12,704 nt of DNA, taken from the NCBI GenBank assembly GCA_043740085.1, contig JAYUCY010000012.1, forward strand, positions 1 through 12,704. Direction: 5' to 3'. Under the pieces are notes generated by a model. The model was not told where the DNA came from. It worked only from the letters and a program-made list of their open reading frames with translations, and ran no database searches. Source of the stretch: UBA668 sp043740085. GTDB lineage: Bacteria > Actinomycetota > Acidimicrobiia > Acidimicrobiales > Ilumatobacteraceae. A program made the translations under genes and the position numbers. Positions 6,121-12,704 of the stretch are shown here, piece after piece (within the stretch, counting starts at the first letter, position 1; every line of letters begins with the position of its first letter).

Positions 6121-8547
6121 ATGTACCGGTTCGCGGACTGCGAGGTCGACGTCTCTCGGCGCGAGTTGCATCGTGCCGGCCGCCTGATCCATCTCGAACC
6201 GCAGGCCTTCGAACTTTTGGTTGTGCTCCTGGAGCGGGCCGACGAGGTGGTCTCGAAGATGGATCTGCTCGACGGCGTGTGGGGTCACCGGTTCTTGTCG
6301 GAGGCGAACGTCACCACCCGGGTCAAGGAGGTGCGGCGCGCCGTCGGTGACGACGGGCGCCGGCAGCAGATCGTGAAGAACGTGCCCGGTTATGGCTATC
6401 GGTTCGTCGCTGCGGTGACGGTGGAACCGATCGCAGCGGGTCGCACGGTCGCGACCGACGGGCTCATCGGCCGCGACGAGGAGTTCGCTGCGCTGCTCCA
6501 GCTGCTGCGAGTCGCGCCGGTGGTGACGCTCACGGGGCCGGGCGGGGTGGGCAAGTCGACGGTGGCGCGCGCGATAGCGAAGCGCAGTGCCGGCGAGTAC
6601 GACGACGGTGTGCATCTCGTCGAGCTGGCGACGTTGCACGCAGGCGAGCATGTCCTGCCCACAGTCGCGCGGGCGATGGAGATCGTGCTCGACCACGACC
6701 GGCCCGAGCTGGCCATCCGGCGGATAGCGAAGCTCGATGCGCTGCTCGTGCTCGACAACTGCGAGCACGTCGTTGACGACGTCGCTGCCTTTCTCGACGG
6801 CGTGATGGGCCTCGGGAGCCGCTTGCGAGTGATCGCCACCAGTCAGGTTCGCCTGGGCCTGAGTACCGAGCAGGTGGTCGCGATTCGCCCGCTGAGCCGC
6901 GAGCACGCCTCGCAGCTGTTCAGCGCTCGGGCGCGTGCAGTGCAGCCGGGGTGGAGCGCCGAGGCCATCGGCCCCGACCGAATCTCCGCGCTATTGGCCG
7001 GGCTCGACCAGTTGCCGCTCACCATCGAGATGGCGGCCGCCCGCTTGGGTTCGATGACATTCGGCGAGTTGGAGGCTGCGCTGTCCGACGGGGCGCCGCT
7101 GCTGCAGGTGACGCATCGCTCACCGGTGCACCGGCATCGCTCGTTGGCGTCGCTGGCGGCGTGGTCGGCGGAGCTTCTCGAGCCCGACGACCGGCAGACC
7201 CTGACCGAGCTGTCCGTCTTCGTCGGCGCGGTGACTGCGGCCGATGCGGCTGCCGTGGTCGCGCCCGAGGTCGCGACGGGCGGGTTGGCCATCGCGTTCC
7301 AGCTGGCGCGCCTGGTCGAGCGATCGCTGCTGGTGGCCGACGTGGATGGCGCGATCACTCGCTACCGAATGTTGTCTACGGTGCGCGCCGTCGCCGCTAG
7401 TTGGTTGAACGACCTGGGCGGCGCCGAGGCGGTTCGTCGGCGGCACGCGGAGCACTACGCCTCTGTGGTTCGCGAGGTCGACCGCCTGATCCGTACGCCA
7501 GCCGAGGCCGAGGGGCGCGGCCGGCTGGACACCGTTGTGGCCGAGGTTCGTGCCGCACATCGATGGGCACAGCGGCACGACCCTGCGCTCGCGGCCGAGA
7601 TCAGTGGCTCACTGCACCTCGCCGCTTACTCGACCTTCTGGAACGAGCCGGCTGAGTGGGCCAGGGCGCTGCTGGCGGGCGCGCCGAACGCGGCCGCACT
7701 GTTCGGCGCGCATGCGAACGTGGCGGGCGCGGCAGCGAATCGCGGCGAACTTGGTGAGGCACGAGCCGCTGCGATGGTGGCAGCGCGGGCGGCCAACCCG
7801 GCCGTGCGGGCGACGGCATTGGAGATCCTCGCTGATGTCGGCCTCTACCAGGGCGACCTTGATGCGGTCGCAGAGTGGGCGGCCGAGTTGCACCGGCTGG
7901 GCACCGAACTGAACGACGCGCACTCCATCGCGATCGCTGCGGTCAATGCTTCGCTGGCGATGGTGTTCTCCGGTGAACCTGCAGCGGCCATCGTGCGACT
8001 GGAGGAGCTCGACGTGGAGACGCTGTCGCCGACTGATCGCGCGTGGGTCGCATACACGCGCGGGGAGGCGTTGAGCGCGACGCCGGGTGCTGCTCAGCAC
8101 GCGGTGGCGGCGTACCACGAGGCGATTGCGTTGGCCAGTGGTGCGGGCACCGCTTTCGTCGTGTCGGTGGCGCAGTCGTCGCTGGCCGCCGAGTACTCCC
8201 GCGCCGGCGCGCAGCAGCAGGCAATCGACGTCTTCGCGGACTGCTTGCGCGACTACAGCCGACACGGCAACTTCGTGCACGCGGTCACCAGCCTGCGGAA
8301 CCTGGTGGTCGTGCTGGCGGCCGTGGGTGAAGATCGCGGCGCCGCCATCCTGGCAGCAGCGGCGACGAACCCGCGGCTGCGGCCCAGCTACGGCCCCGAG
8401 TGGGTGCAATTGGCGGCCCTGCTCTCGGCGTTGGAGGCACGGGTGGGCACGACCCTGTTCGCGGAGTGGAGTGCTCACGGGCGTCGACTGGATGTCGATC
8501 AGGCCCTGAACACTGCACTCGAGCTGGTCGAGCGACGGCGTTCCTGA
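6121..8547 (+). CDS. Winged-helix regulator with STAND-type NTPase and helical-repeat C-terminus
   Basis: This is a large 808-residue one-component regulator. Residues 1-100 form an OmpR/PhoB-type winged helix (Trans_reg_C), with LEPQAFELLVVLLERADEVV and the closing VKNVPGYGYRFVAAV. An NTPase domain follows: Walker A GPGGVGKST at 139-147, Walker B ALLVLDN at 207-213, a sensor-like VIATSQVRLG at 237-246 and QLPLTIEMAAARL at 297-309, equivalent to the GLPLA motif. From about 430 to the end the protein is alanine-rich and helical, with TPR-like repeats as in related ATPases (COG3903 type). Unlike SARP proteins it has no recognisable BTAD domain. Such proteins are thought to switch activity by nucleotide binding after sensing a ligand through the repeats; the ligand is unknown. 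ATG 6121 begins the winged helix directly. The next gene starts 63 bp after its stop. Confidence 0.9.
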   Translation: MYRFADCEVDVSRRELHRAGRLIHLEPQAFELLVVLLERADEVVSKMDLLDGVWGHRFLSEANVTTRVKEVRRAVGDDGRRQQIVKNVPGYGYRFVAAVTVEPIAAGRTVATDGLIGRDEEFAALLQLLRVAPVVTLTGPGGVGKSTVARAIAKRSAGEYDDGVHLVELATLHAGEHVLPTVARAMEIVLDHDRPELAIRRIAKLDALLVLDNCEHVVDDVAAFLDGVMGLGSRLRVIATSQVRLGLSTEQVVAIRPLSREHASQLFSARARAVQPGWSAEAIGPDRISALLAGLDQLPLTIEMAAARLGSMTFGELEAALSDGAPLLQVTHRSPVHRHRSLASLAAWSAELLEPDDRQTLTELSVFVGAVTAADAAAVVAPEVATGGLAIAFQLARLVERSLLVADVDGAITRYRMLSTVRAVAASWLNDLGGAEAVRRRHAEHYASVVREVDRLIRTPAEAEGRGRLDTVVAEVRAAHRWAQRHDPALAAEISGSLHLAAYSTFWNEPAEWARALLAGAPNAAALFGAHANVAGAAANRGELGEARAAAMVAARAANPAVRATALEILADVGLYQGDLDAVAEWAAELHRLGTELNDAHSIAIAAVNASLAMVFSGEPAAAIVRLEELDVETLSPTDRAWVAYTRGEALSATPGAAQHAVAAYHEAIALASGAGTAFVVSVAQSSLAAEYSRAGAQQQAIDVFADCLRDYSRHGNFVHAVTSLRNLVVVLAAVGEDRGAAILAAAATNPRLRPSYGPEWVQLAALLSALEARVGTTLFAEWSAHGRRLDVDQALNTALELVERRRS

Positions 8548-8548
8548 T

Positions 8549-8577
8549 CCTCAGAGCATCCTCAGACCGTCCCCAAA
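8549..8577 (+). promoter_or_regulatory. Triple 11-bp direct repeat, candidate PhoB-type operator
   Basis: Three heptamers spaced exactly 11 bp apart follow the regulator stop: CCTCAGA at 8549, CCTCAGA at 8560 and a weaker CCCCAAA at 8571. The first two units are identical over nine bases (ATCCTCAGA). PhoB/OmpR-type winged helices bind head-to-tail direct repeats of 11 bp, and the gene just upstream encodes such a domain. The array lies about 33 bp before the homocysteine methyltransferase start. The repeats are seen; the binding protein and the control of 8611-9555 are inferred. Confidence 0.6.
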
Positions 8578-8610
8578 CGTTGCGCACCGGCTCGTGGTTC
8601 TGTGGTCATC

Positions 8611-9555
8611 ATGAACACCGCACGACCTCGGACCCAATGGCCCCTCACTGACACCACTGTTATCACCGACGCCGGCCTCGAAACCTGGCTCATCTTCCAT
8701 CGTGGGATCGAACTGCCGGCTTTCGCCGCCTATCCGTTGGCCGCGACACCCGCGGGTCGCGCCCTGCTCGTCGAGTACTACGAGCACTACGCCGCGATTG
8801 CGCTGTCGGTGGGGGCGGCGGTCTTGCTCGAGGCGCCCACGTGGCGCGCGAACCCCGAGTGGGCGGCGACACTTGGGCACGACCTCGCAACGCTGGGCCA
8901 GATGATCGACGAATCGGTCGCTGCCGTGGCGGACGTCCGCAGCAGGTGGACAGGTGAGCAGCCGTTCCTCATCGGCGGGACGGTCGGCCCGCGCGGCGAC
9001 GGGTATCGCATCGACACGATGATGGATGCGGCGCAAGCCGAGTCGTATCACTCGTTCCAGGTTTCACGGATGGCGGTCGCGGGAGTCGACGTGGTGACCG
9101 CGCTGACGATGGGTTACGTGGAGGAGGCGGTCGGCATCACCAACGCCGCCAAAGTGGAAGGGCTACCCGCCGTGGTGTCGTTCACACTGGAGACCGATGG
9201 ACGGCTTCCGTCGGGGATGTCACTGGGGGAGGCGATTGCGGCGACCGACGCGGCGACGGATGGATATCCGATCCACTACATGATCAACTGCGCGCACCCG
9301 AGCCACTTCGCGCACATCCTGGACGGCTCGCCGGCCTGGGTGTCGCGCATCGGTGGTCTGCGCGCAAACGCTTCGGAACTGAGCCACGCCGAGTTGGACG
9401 AGATGGTGGAGTTGGACGACGGCGACCCCGCCGACCTCGCTGCCCGATACGTGCAGCTGCGTCGGGTGCTGCCCGCGTTGCGAGTGTTGGGTGGTTGCTG
9501 CGGCACCGATCACCGCCACGTCGAGTGCATCGCCAGGGCCTGGTACGAGGCCTGA
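8611..9555 (+). CDS. Homocysteine S-methyltransferase family protein
   Basis: This 314-residue TIM-barrel protein belongs to the cobalamin-independent, zinc-dependent homocysteine S-methyltransferase family (COG2040; MmuM/BHMT-like), which transfers a methyl group from S-methylmethionine, betaine or similar donors to homocysteine. The zinc ligands are visible: C227 in INCAHPS and the C296-C297 pair in LGGCCGTDHRHV. The N-terminus has ITDAGLETWLIF and a middle GGTVGPRGDGY block. The protein begins at ATG 8611; an in-frame GTG at 8602 would add three residues. Neither has a strong ribosome site. It follows the winged-helix regulator and an 11-bp repeat array, suggesting regulated expression. 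The donor substrate cannot be told from sequence; family members with other thiol or selenol acceptors exist. Confidence 0.92.
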   Translation: MNTARPRTQWPLTDTTVITDAGLETWLIFHRGIELPAFAAYPLAATPAGRALLVEYYEHYAAIALSVGAAVLLEAPTWRANPEWAATLGHDLATLGQMIDESVAAVADVRSRWTGEQPFLIGGTVGPRGDGYRIDTMMDAAQAESYHSFQVSRMAVAGVDVVTALTMGYVEEAVGITNAAKVEGLPAVVSFTLETDGRLPSGMSLGEAIAATDAATDGYPIHYMINCAHPSHFAHILDGSPAWVSRIGGLRANASELSHAELDEMVELDDGDPADLAARYVQLRRVLPALRVLGGCCGTDHRHVECIARAWYEA

Positions 9556-9603
9556 ACGCGAACGGACTCGCCTCGCTGCGATGGAGCTCGACTGGTTACC
9601 CCG

Positions 9604-10509
9604 CTACTCGACGTGCAGCAGTTCTCGTAGTCCGCCCGGAGCGGCGATGCCGGGCTCCGTGATCGTGAGAAAATCGGTGAGCGCCTCGAGGAAACGCTCC
9701 GGTGCTTCGGCATGCGGGAAGTGGCCGACGCCGTCGAGCAGGCGCAGCCGGCTGCCGGGAATGGCCTCGTGCGCGGCATGCGCGTGCGCGACCGGAATGA
9801 TGTCGTCGCGCTCGCCCCACACGATCAGCGTCGGTAGGTGTGCCGCCATGTAGAGACGGTCGAGTGCGTTGACGGTCTGGCCGCCCGGTTCGATGACTCC
9901 ACGGATCGTGCGCACGAACGCCTTGCGGTTCTCGGTGCCGGCCAACGACGAGTACGAGCGCCACATCTCGCCCAGGCGCGGCGCGCGGAGGCCGAGCCGA
10001 CCGAGCAGGCGGCCCAGATCGTTACCGCGGTCGGCCACCAGGCGCGGAAACATCAGCGGCATCAGGTGCTCCGCGCCAGGCAGGGTGACCATGCGCAGCA
10101 ACCAACTCACCTCGCGTCCAAGGCCGCCGCTGCCGACCAACACCAACCGGTCGCACAGTTCGGGATGCTGGTACGCGAGCTGCATCGCGACCCCACCGCC
10201 GAACGAGTGGCCGACGATGGTGGCGCTCGGGACGTCGATGGCGGCAAGGAAGTCACGCAGACCGCTGGCGAACGCGCCGAGCGAGTAGTCGCCCACCGGC
10301 TTCGCCGACTCGCCGTGGCCGAGCATGTCGGGTGCTATGACATCGTGTGTGAGTGCCAGTTGCTCGTGCACGGCTCGCCACGTGAGCGAACTGCCCGCAA
10401 GCCCGTGCAACAGCAGCACCGCCTGCCCGCTGCCGCTGCGCCGATAGCCGACTTCGTGACCGTGGATGACGACGCGTGAGAGAGGAGGAAGGTTCATCGG
10501 TTGCATCAT
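9604..10509 (-). CDS. Alpha/beta hydrolase
   Basis: This is a 301-residue alpha/beta-hydrolase fold protein. The oxyanion region is LLLHGLAGSSLTW (32-44), the nucleophile elbow VGHSFGGG places S102, the acid is D235 in WGERDD, and the catalytic histidine is H263 in GVGHFPHAE, giving a complete triad. There is no signal peptide, so it should be cytoplasmic. The family covers esterases, C-C bond hydrolases, haloperoxidase-like and lipid hydrolases; the substrate cannot be assigned. ATG codons at 10509, 10506 and 10497 are all possible starts with no clear ribosome site. It is convergent with the homocysteine methyltransferase gene (48-bp gap) and its 5' end abuts the heliorhodopsin remnant, which probably lost its front part at this junction. 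Confidence 0.9.
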   Translation of the reverse strand: MMQPMNLPPLSRVVIHGHEVGYRRSGSGQAVLLLHGLAGSSLTWRAVHEQLALTHDVIAPDMLGHGESAKPVGDYSLGAFASGLRDFLAAIDVPSATIVGHSFGGGVAMQLAYQHPELCDRLVLVGSGGLGREVSWLLRMVTLPGAEHLMPLMFPRLVADRGNDLGRLLGRLGLRAPRLGEMWRSYSSLAGTENRKAFVRTIRGVIEPGGQTVNALDRLYMAAHLPTLIVWGERDDIIPVAHAHAAHEAIPGSRLRLLDGVGHFPHAEAPERFLEALTDFLTITEPGIAAPGGLRELLHVE

Positions 10510-10566
10510 GGTGCCCGGTGGGTGCTCGCGACCAGTGGCAAAGGTCAGTTTGTATCGGCGCGCCGT

Positions 10567-10840
10567 TGCATCTCAGGGGTCGTTCCCTGGCGGTGACTGC
10601 GGTCAGCCTGGCGTCTCCGAAGGGCCTGCCGAGTCGACGCCACCGGGCTTCGTGTACGGCATCGTGATCTCGTTGTTTCTTCTGTTCAACTGCTTCGCGC
10701 TGGTGCAGTGGAAGCAGTACCGGGCGAAGGGCAAGTGGGCCGACTACCTGTACGGCGAGCGCACGTACATCGTGCTGAGCCTGGTTGCCAAGTCGGCGCC
10801 GGCCTGGCAGATATTCGCCGGCACGCTCGCAGCTCAGTAG
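10567..10840 (+). pseudogene. 3' remnant of a heliorhodopsin gene (last two helices, frameshifted upstream)
   Basis: The open frame ending at 10840 finishes with about 64 residues that strongly resemble the end of heliorhodopsins such as 48C12 (compared from memory): GFVYGIVISLFLLFNCFALV (TM6, from 10646), KGKWADYLYGERTYIVLSLV and AKSAPAWQIFAGTL (TM7). The retinal-binding lysine of VAKS is kept (codon 10790-10792). Further upstream, another frame encodes CISGVVPW (10567-10590), matching the family's CIAGIVPW before TM5, then reaches TGA two codons later. From there to GFVYG is 55 bases, not a multiple of three, so a frameshift separates them. Helices 1-4 are absent; the hydrolase gene starts at 10509 on the other strand. 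A proline follows near the lysine where relatives usually have leucine. No function is expected. Confidence 0.8.
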
Positions 10841-10942
10841 CACGGTGCCAGCTGTCGAAACCCGAGGACGCCGTTCGTCGTACTGTTGAGCAACCCGGGG
10901 GCCGATCGCCCGTCGTCGTCGGCGATTCCCGCGCGCATTGGC

Positions 10943-11002
10943 CGAAGTGACGCGGTCTTCCCTCAACACCCCAGGACGCAGCCCCAGCACCGCGTCACTT
11001 CG
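10943..11002. repeat. 14-bp perfect inverted repeat with 32-base spacer
   Basis: CGAAGTGACGCGGT at 10943-10956 is the exact reverse complement of ACCGCGTCACTTCG at 10989-11002, separated by 32 bases. It lies in the 181-bp gap between the convergent ends of the heliorhodopsin remnant and the DUF1330 gene. A bidirectional terminator-like hairpin with a long loop, two binding half-sites, or the ends of a tiny element are all possible; no T-run follows either arm. Confidence 0.7.
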
Positions 11003-11021
11003 CGTCCGGGTCGCGGAACGA

Positions 11022-11429
11022 TCAGGGCTTGAACTTCGAGTAGGTCTCGCTGGCGGCGAGGATCACGTGGTCCTCGATCGCGTTCTCACGATCGACGTTG
11101 GCGATCGCATACTCCGACGACGTCATCATCGCCAGGAACGCGGCCCGAGATGGGTACCACACCACCACGACCCAGTCCCAGCGACCGTCGCCGAGATCAC
11201 CGAGTGCGGCTCCTTCGACATGCCCCGCCCACAGGATGATTCCGCCCTCTCGCTTCAGCAGCGGGACGTCCGCTTTGCTGTACCGCAAGTACGCATCCCA
11301 ACCGCTGCCGTCACCGTCTCGCGAGTGCTCACGAAATCGCACGAGGTTGACCATGACGACCGGTCCGGTATCGGGTAGGGAACGGACGAACTCTTCATTG
11401 AGATCCGCCGGACCTTTACCTATCGTCAT
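11022..11429 (-). CDS. DUF1330 domain protein (dimeric alpha-beta barrel)
   Basis: This is a small cytoplasmic protein of about 135 residues with the DUF1330 ferredoxin-like dimeric alpha-beta barrel. Typical blocks are GPVVMVNLVRFRE near the N-terminus, GWDAYLRYSKADVPLLKREG, ILWAGHVEG, WDWVVVVWYPSRAAFLAMM and the helix after SSEYAIANVDRENAIEDHVI. I chose ATG 11429 (MTIGKGPADL); a GTG at 11453 would add eight residues and begin in less conserved sequence. No clear ribosome site is seen for either. The family has no settled function; some members may bind small ligands or act as oxygenase-like folds, but no catalytic residues can be pointed to. It is flanked by decayed sequence on both sides yet has an intact frame. 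Confidence 0.85.
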   Translation of the reverse strand: MTIGKGPADLNEEFVRSLPDTGPVVMVNLVRFREHSRDGDGSGWDAYLRYSKADVPLLKREGGIILWAGHVEGAALGDLGDGRWDWVVVVWYPSRAAFLAMMTSSEYAIANVDRENAIEDHVILAASETYSKFKP

Positions 11430-11555
11430 GCAGCGGACGCTAGTCCAGCCCACCCGCGTGTGCGGGCCGACAGCGAAGATTGCGCTGATGTCGTTCGAAG
11501 GACAACCCGGGGGTGTCAGGCAGTTGTTGGGCCAGTCCCGTCGCCGCGTTCTTGG

Positions 11556-11645
11556 TCAGCGTGGTAGCGCCTGGAAGGTTTCGCGGGCGACGTAACGCTT
11601 GAGACAGCGAATGATGCAACGCTTCGATGCGGTCGAAGCCGTGCG
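11556..11645 (-). pseudogene. C-terminal tail of an IS110-type transposase (remnant)
   Basis: On the minus strand the frame ending at TGA 11558-11556 reads RTASTASKRCIIRCLKRYVA followed by RETFQALPR and stop. IS110-family transposases end with a block like RRTAEGxSKREIIRCLKRYVAREVF, so the match covers about 25 residues, with the usual Glu after SKR changed to Cys. Nothing IS110-like was recognised upstream in any frame, and no catalytic DEDD or serine-region motif is present. It appears to be the end of a largely deleted element. The family call rests on one motif recalled from memory. Confidence 0.45.
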
Positions 11646-12021
11646 GCCTCGCTGACCAGCTGCGACGCGCTCAACGCGCCCAGCCGGGCGCGCAACTCAA
11701 CTCGAAAGATGGACTCCTCAGGATGCGCCTGGGGGTCTTGTTCTACGACTGGAAGAATGACCGGCTCCACCGGCTCAACTGAGCAGCGCGGATCTCTGTC
11801 GTTGGGCACGTTCGTTCTGCATCGAGGATCGTGCCTGCGCCGCGAGTAACGAGCGGGTATTCGGGGCAGCTCCGCTCGAGCGCCGCCAGCGACACCGGGC
11901 GCTCAAAGGCCAGATCAGGCACGCGGTGTTGGTGAGAGCAGAATCTTTTGGCCGGGTGTCACCCAGGGACGCCAGGAACTCGTCTGTAGTTCTGAGCGGA
12001 CTATGCGAGGACGGCACCACG
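11646..12021. other. Apparently decayed sequence without an intact gene
   Basis: No intact gene is supported here. On the minus strand, coding-like pieces appear in different frames: one piece near 11800-11940 with VPDLAFERPVSLAALERS and EYPLVTRGAGTILDAER, and another near 11640-11810 ending in FRVELRARLGALSASQLVSE. They could belong to one ancestral reading frame broken by a shift near 11805. I do not recognise the family. The best plus-strand frame across 11926-12021 is only an upstream extension of the small membrane protein gene. Confidence 0.35.
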
Positions 12022-12333
12022 ATGCAGCAGATTGGTAGCAAGCAGCAGATCAGTAGCAACACGGAATGGATCGCCCTTGCGTGTGGGGTGCTGGGGGTAG
12101 TTGCCGCAGTCTGGGTCTACTGGATGATCCTGCCGGGAGTGATTCTCGGCGCGGTCGCCGTTGTTCTCGGATGGCGCACCCGCCGCAACGGGGGCAGCGA
12201 GCGCGGAAGCGTCGCGATGTCGCTGGGCATCGTCGCGGTCCTTCTCGTTCCCTCCACCCTGTTCATAGCCGGCGGTGCGGAGGACTGGGGTCGGGACTGT
12301 GCGTTGGATCCGACCCATGATCCAAATTGCTGA
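12022..12333 (+). CDS. Small two-helix membrane protein (DUF4190-like)
   Basis: This encodes 103 residues with two hydrophobic helices. The first, IALACGVLGVVAAVWVYWMI with LPGVILGAVAVVLGW after it, is a long stretch (about residues 17-53) that may form a hairpin. A basic glycine-rich linker RTRRNGGSERGS follows, then SLGIVAVLLVPSTLFIAGGA (about 72-91) and a polar, Cys-containing tail ending in DPNC. The layout resembles DUF4190-type proteins, but I cannot assign a function. ATG 12022 is preferred, with GAGG about 11 bases upstream; an in-frame GTG at 11926 adds 32 residues that look non-coding. The intact frame amid decayed neighbours suggests it is a real gene, and its stop is 83 bp from the end of the convergent truncated frame. 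Confidence 0.7.
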   Translation: MQQIGSKQQISSNTEWIALACGVLGVVAAVWVYWMILPGVILGAVAVVLGWRTRRNGGSERGSVAMSLGIVAVLLVPSTLFIAGGAEDWGRDCALDPTHDPNC

Positions 12334-12416
12334 GTAACGGACCTCACATTCGGCGTTCGGGGCCGCGCCGGGATGGTGCGCTGGTGTCAACGGTGTACGA
12401 GTCGACAACAGCTTGT

Positions 12417-12607
12417 TCACGAGGTGGGCTCGCCCGCCCAGTCGTGGAAGAACTGGCGCACCTCAGCTGCCATGTCGGATAGCAACGGCAGTCCATCGTT
12501 GCTGGATCGCTCGATGGCGATCCTCTCGACGCGCTGGCCGTCAGTGCCCACGTCGAAACCCGCACGCGATGCCCAGCGACCACGTCGAGCCACCACTCCG
12601 CCACCAC
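12417..12607 (-). pseudogene. 3' part of an unidentified gene cut by an insertion element
   Basis: A minus-strand frame with codon usage like the rest of the window ends at 12417 and reads GFDVGTDGQRVERIAIERSS, then DGLPLLSDMAAEVRQFFHDW and ends AGEPTS. Toward its 5' side it continues without a stop only by running into repeat-rich sequence that looks like the tip of an IS21-type element starting near 12608. The GTG at 12644 and ATG at 12620 that could start it lie inside that element, so the original N-terminus has probably been separated by the insertion. About 63 codons of host sequence remain. I do not recognise a family. Confidence 0.5.
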
Positions 12608-12704
12608 TGTCGGCGGCCATGAGATCCTGCCCATAGGCGGTCACGAAACTGCCCGTTGGTGGCCAACGGTTCTGCCCACTGGCGGTCAGTGGTTCTGCCC
12701 TCGT
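12608..12704 (+). mobile_element. Left end of a probable IS21-family insertion sequence (continues beyond the window)
   Basis: From TGT at 12608 the sequence changes to regularly spaced repeats that run to the window edge. IS21-family elements commonly begin with TGT and carry several repeated transposase-binding blocks of about 20 bp just inside each end, often with the GGCGGCCA and CTGCCC words seen here in actinobacterial members (recalled from memory). No transposase (istA/istB) is inside the window, so the family call rests on the end structure only. The target duplication cannot be seen. Confidence 0.5.
12612..12700 (+). repeat. Four-copy tandem repeat, 22-24-bp period
   Basis: The unit is GGYGGYCA, 5-7 variable bases, CTGCCC and 3 bases. 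GGYGGYCA starts at 12612, 12636, 12658 and 12681; CTGCCC starts at 12627, 12649, 12672 and 12695. Across the junctions of the last units are two perfect dyads with 5-base loops: CCGTTG-GTGGC-CAACGG (12653-12669) and CCACTG-GCGGT-CAGTGG (12676-12692). The stem bases differ between the two but stay paired. Confidence 0.8.

Noticed and set aside
7609..8478. 289-codon minus-strand frame inside the large regulator gene
   Set aside because: Antisense to the conserved regulator frame, with no domain or plausible start context.
10466..10642. Treating the whole 124-codon plus-strand frame from 10466 as a small heliorhodopsin-like gene
   Set aside because: The first 57 residues overlap the hydrolase start on the other strand and do not resemble a rhodopsin; only the part from GFVYG on does.
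11926..12021. N-terminal extension of the small membrane protein
   Set aside because: The 32 added residues look non-coding, and the ATG at 12022 has a better upstream purine stretch and gives a normal small membrane protein.

Overview
The window is high-GC DNA with GTG/TTG-rich start choices, little intergenic space and actinobacterial gene families: a TIGR03086 (mycothiol-type DinB) protein, a winged-helix/NTPase regulator, and a heliorhodopsin remnant. A high-GC actinobacterium is the best guess, possibly an Acidimicrobiia-like or mycobacterial relative. This is inference, as there is no rRNA or marker gene here. No tRNA, rRNA or CRISPR array was seen.

Positions 1-4503 hold an inorganic-carbon uptake (DAB) locus. 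On the minus strand, dabB (NuoL-like membrane subunit, 1871-3484) is followed by dabA (zinc beta-carbonic-anhydrase-like subunit, 1874 to beyond position 1) with a 4-base GTGA overlap. A divergent LysR-type regulator (3592-4503) reads away from them, and the short AT-rich gap carries a GTTC-N9-GAAC dyad that fits a LysR operator. All four expected DabA zinc-site residues are present, so the locus looks functional apart from being cut by the window edge.

Positions 4567-9555 hold ordinary chromosomal genes: a class I SAM methyltransferase (minus), a divergent TIGR03086 protein, a large winged-helix + NTPase + helical-repeat regulator, and a homocysteine S-methyltransferase. Three 11-bp direct repeats lie in the short gap between the regulator and the methyltransferase gene. 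That is the spacing expected for a PhoB-type winged helix, so the regulator may control the gene after it. An alpha/beta hydrolase (minus) follows convergently.

Positions 10510-12704 are an erosion and insertion zone. They contain the 3' end of a heliorhodopsin gene with its retinal lysine still in frame but the front missing and a frameshift upstream, then a 14-bp inverted repeat, a DUF1330 gene, the tail of an IS110-type transposase, about 400 bp of apparently decayed sequence and a small two-helix membrane protein. Last is a truncated minus-strand reading frame that stops at what looks like the left end of an IS21-type element. That end has four 22-24-bp repeats and runs off the window. 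The notable items are the DAB locus, the heliorhodopsin fossil, the 11-bp operator-like array and the repeat-rich IS end.
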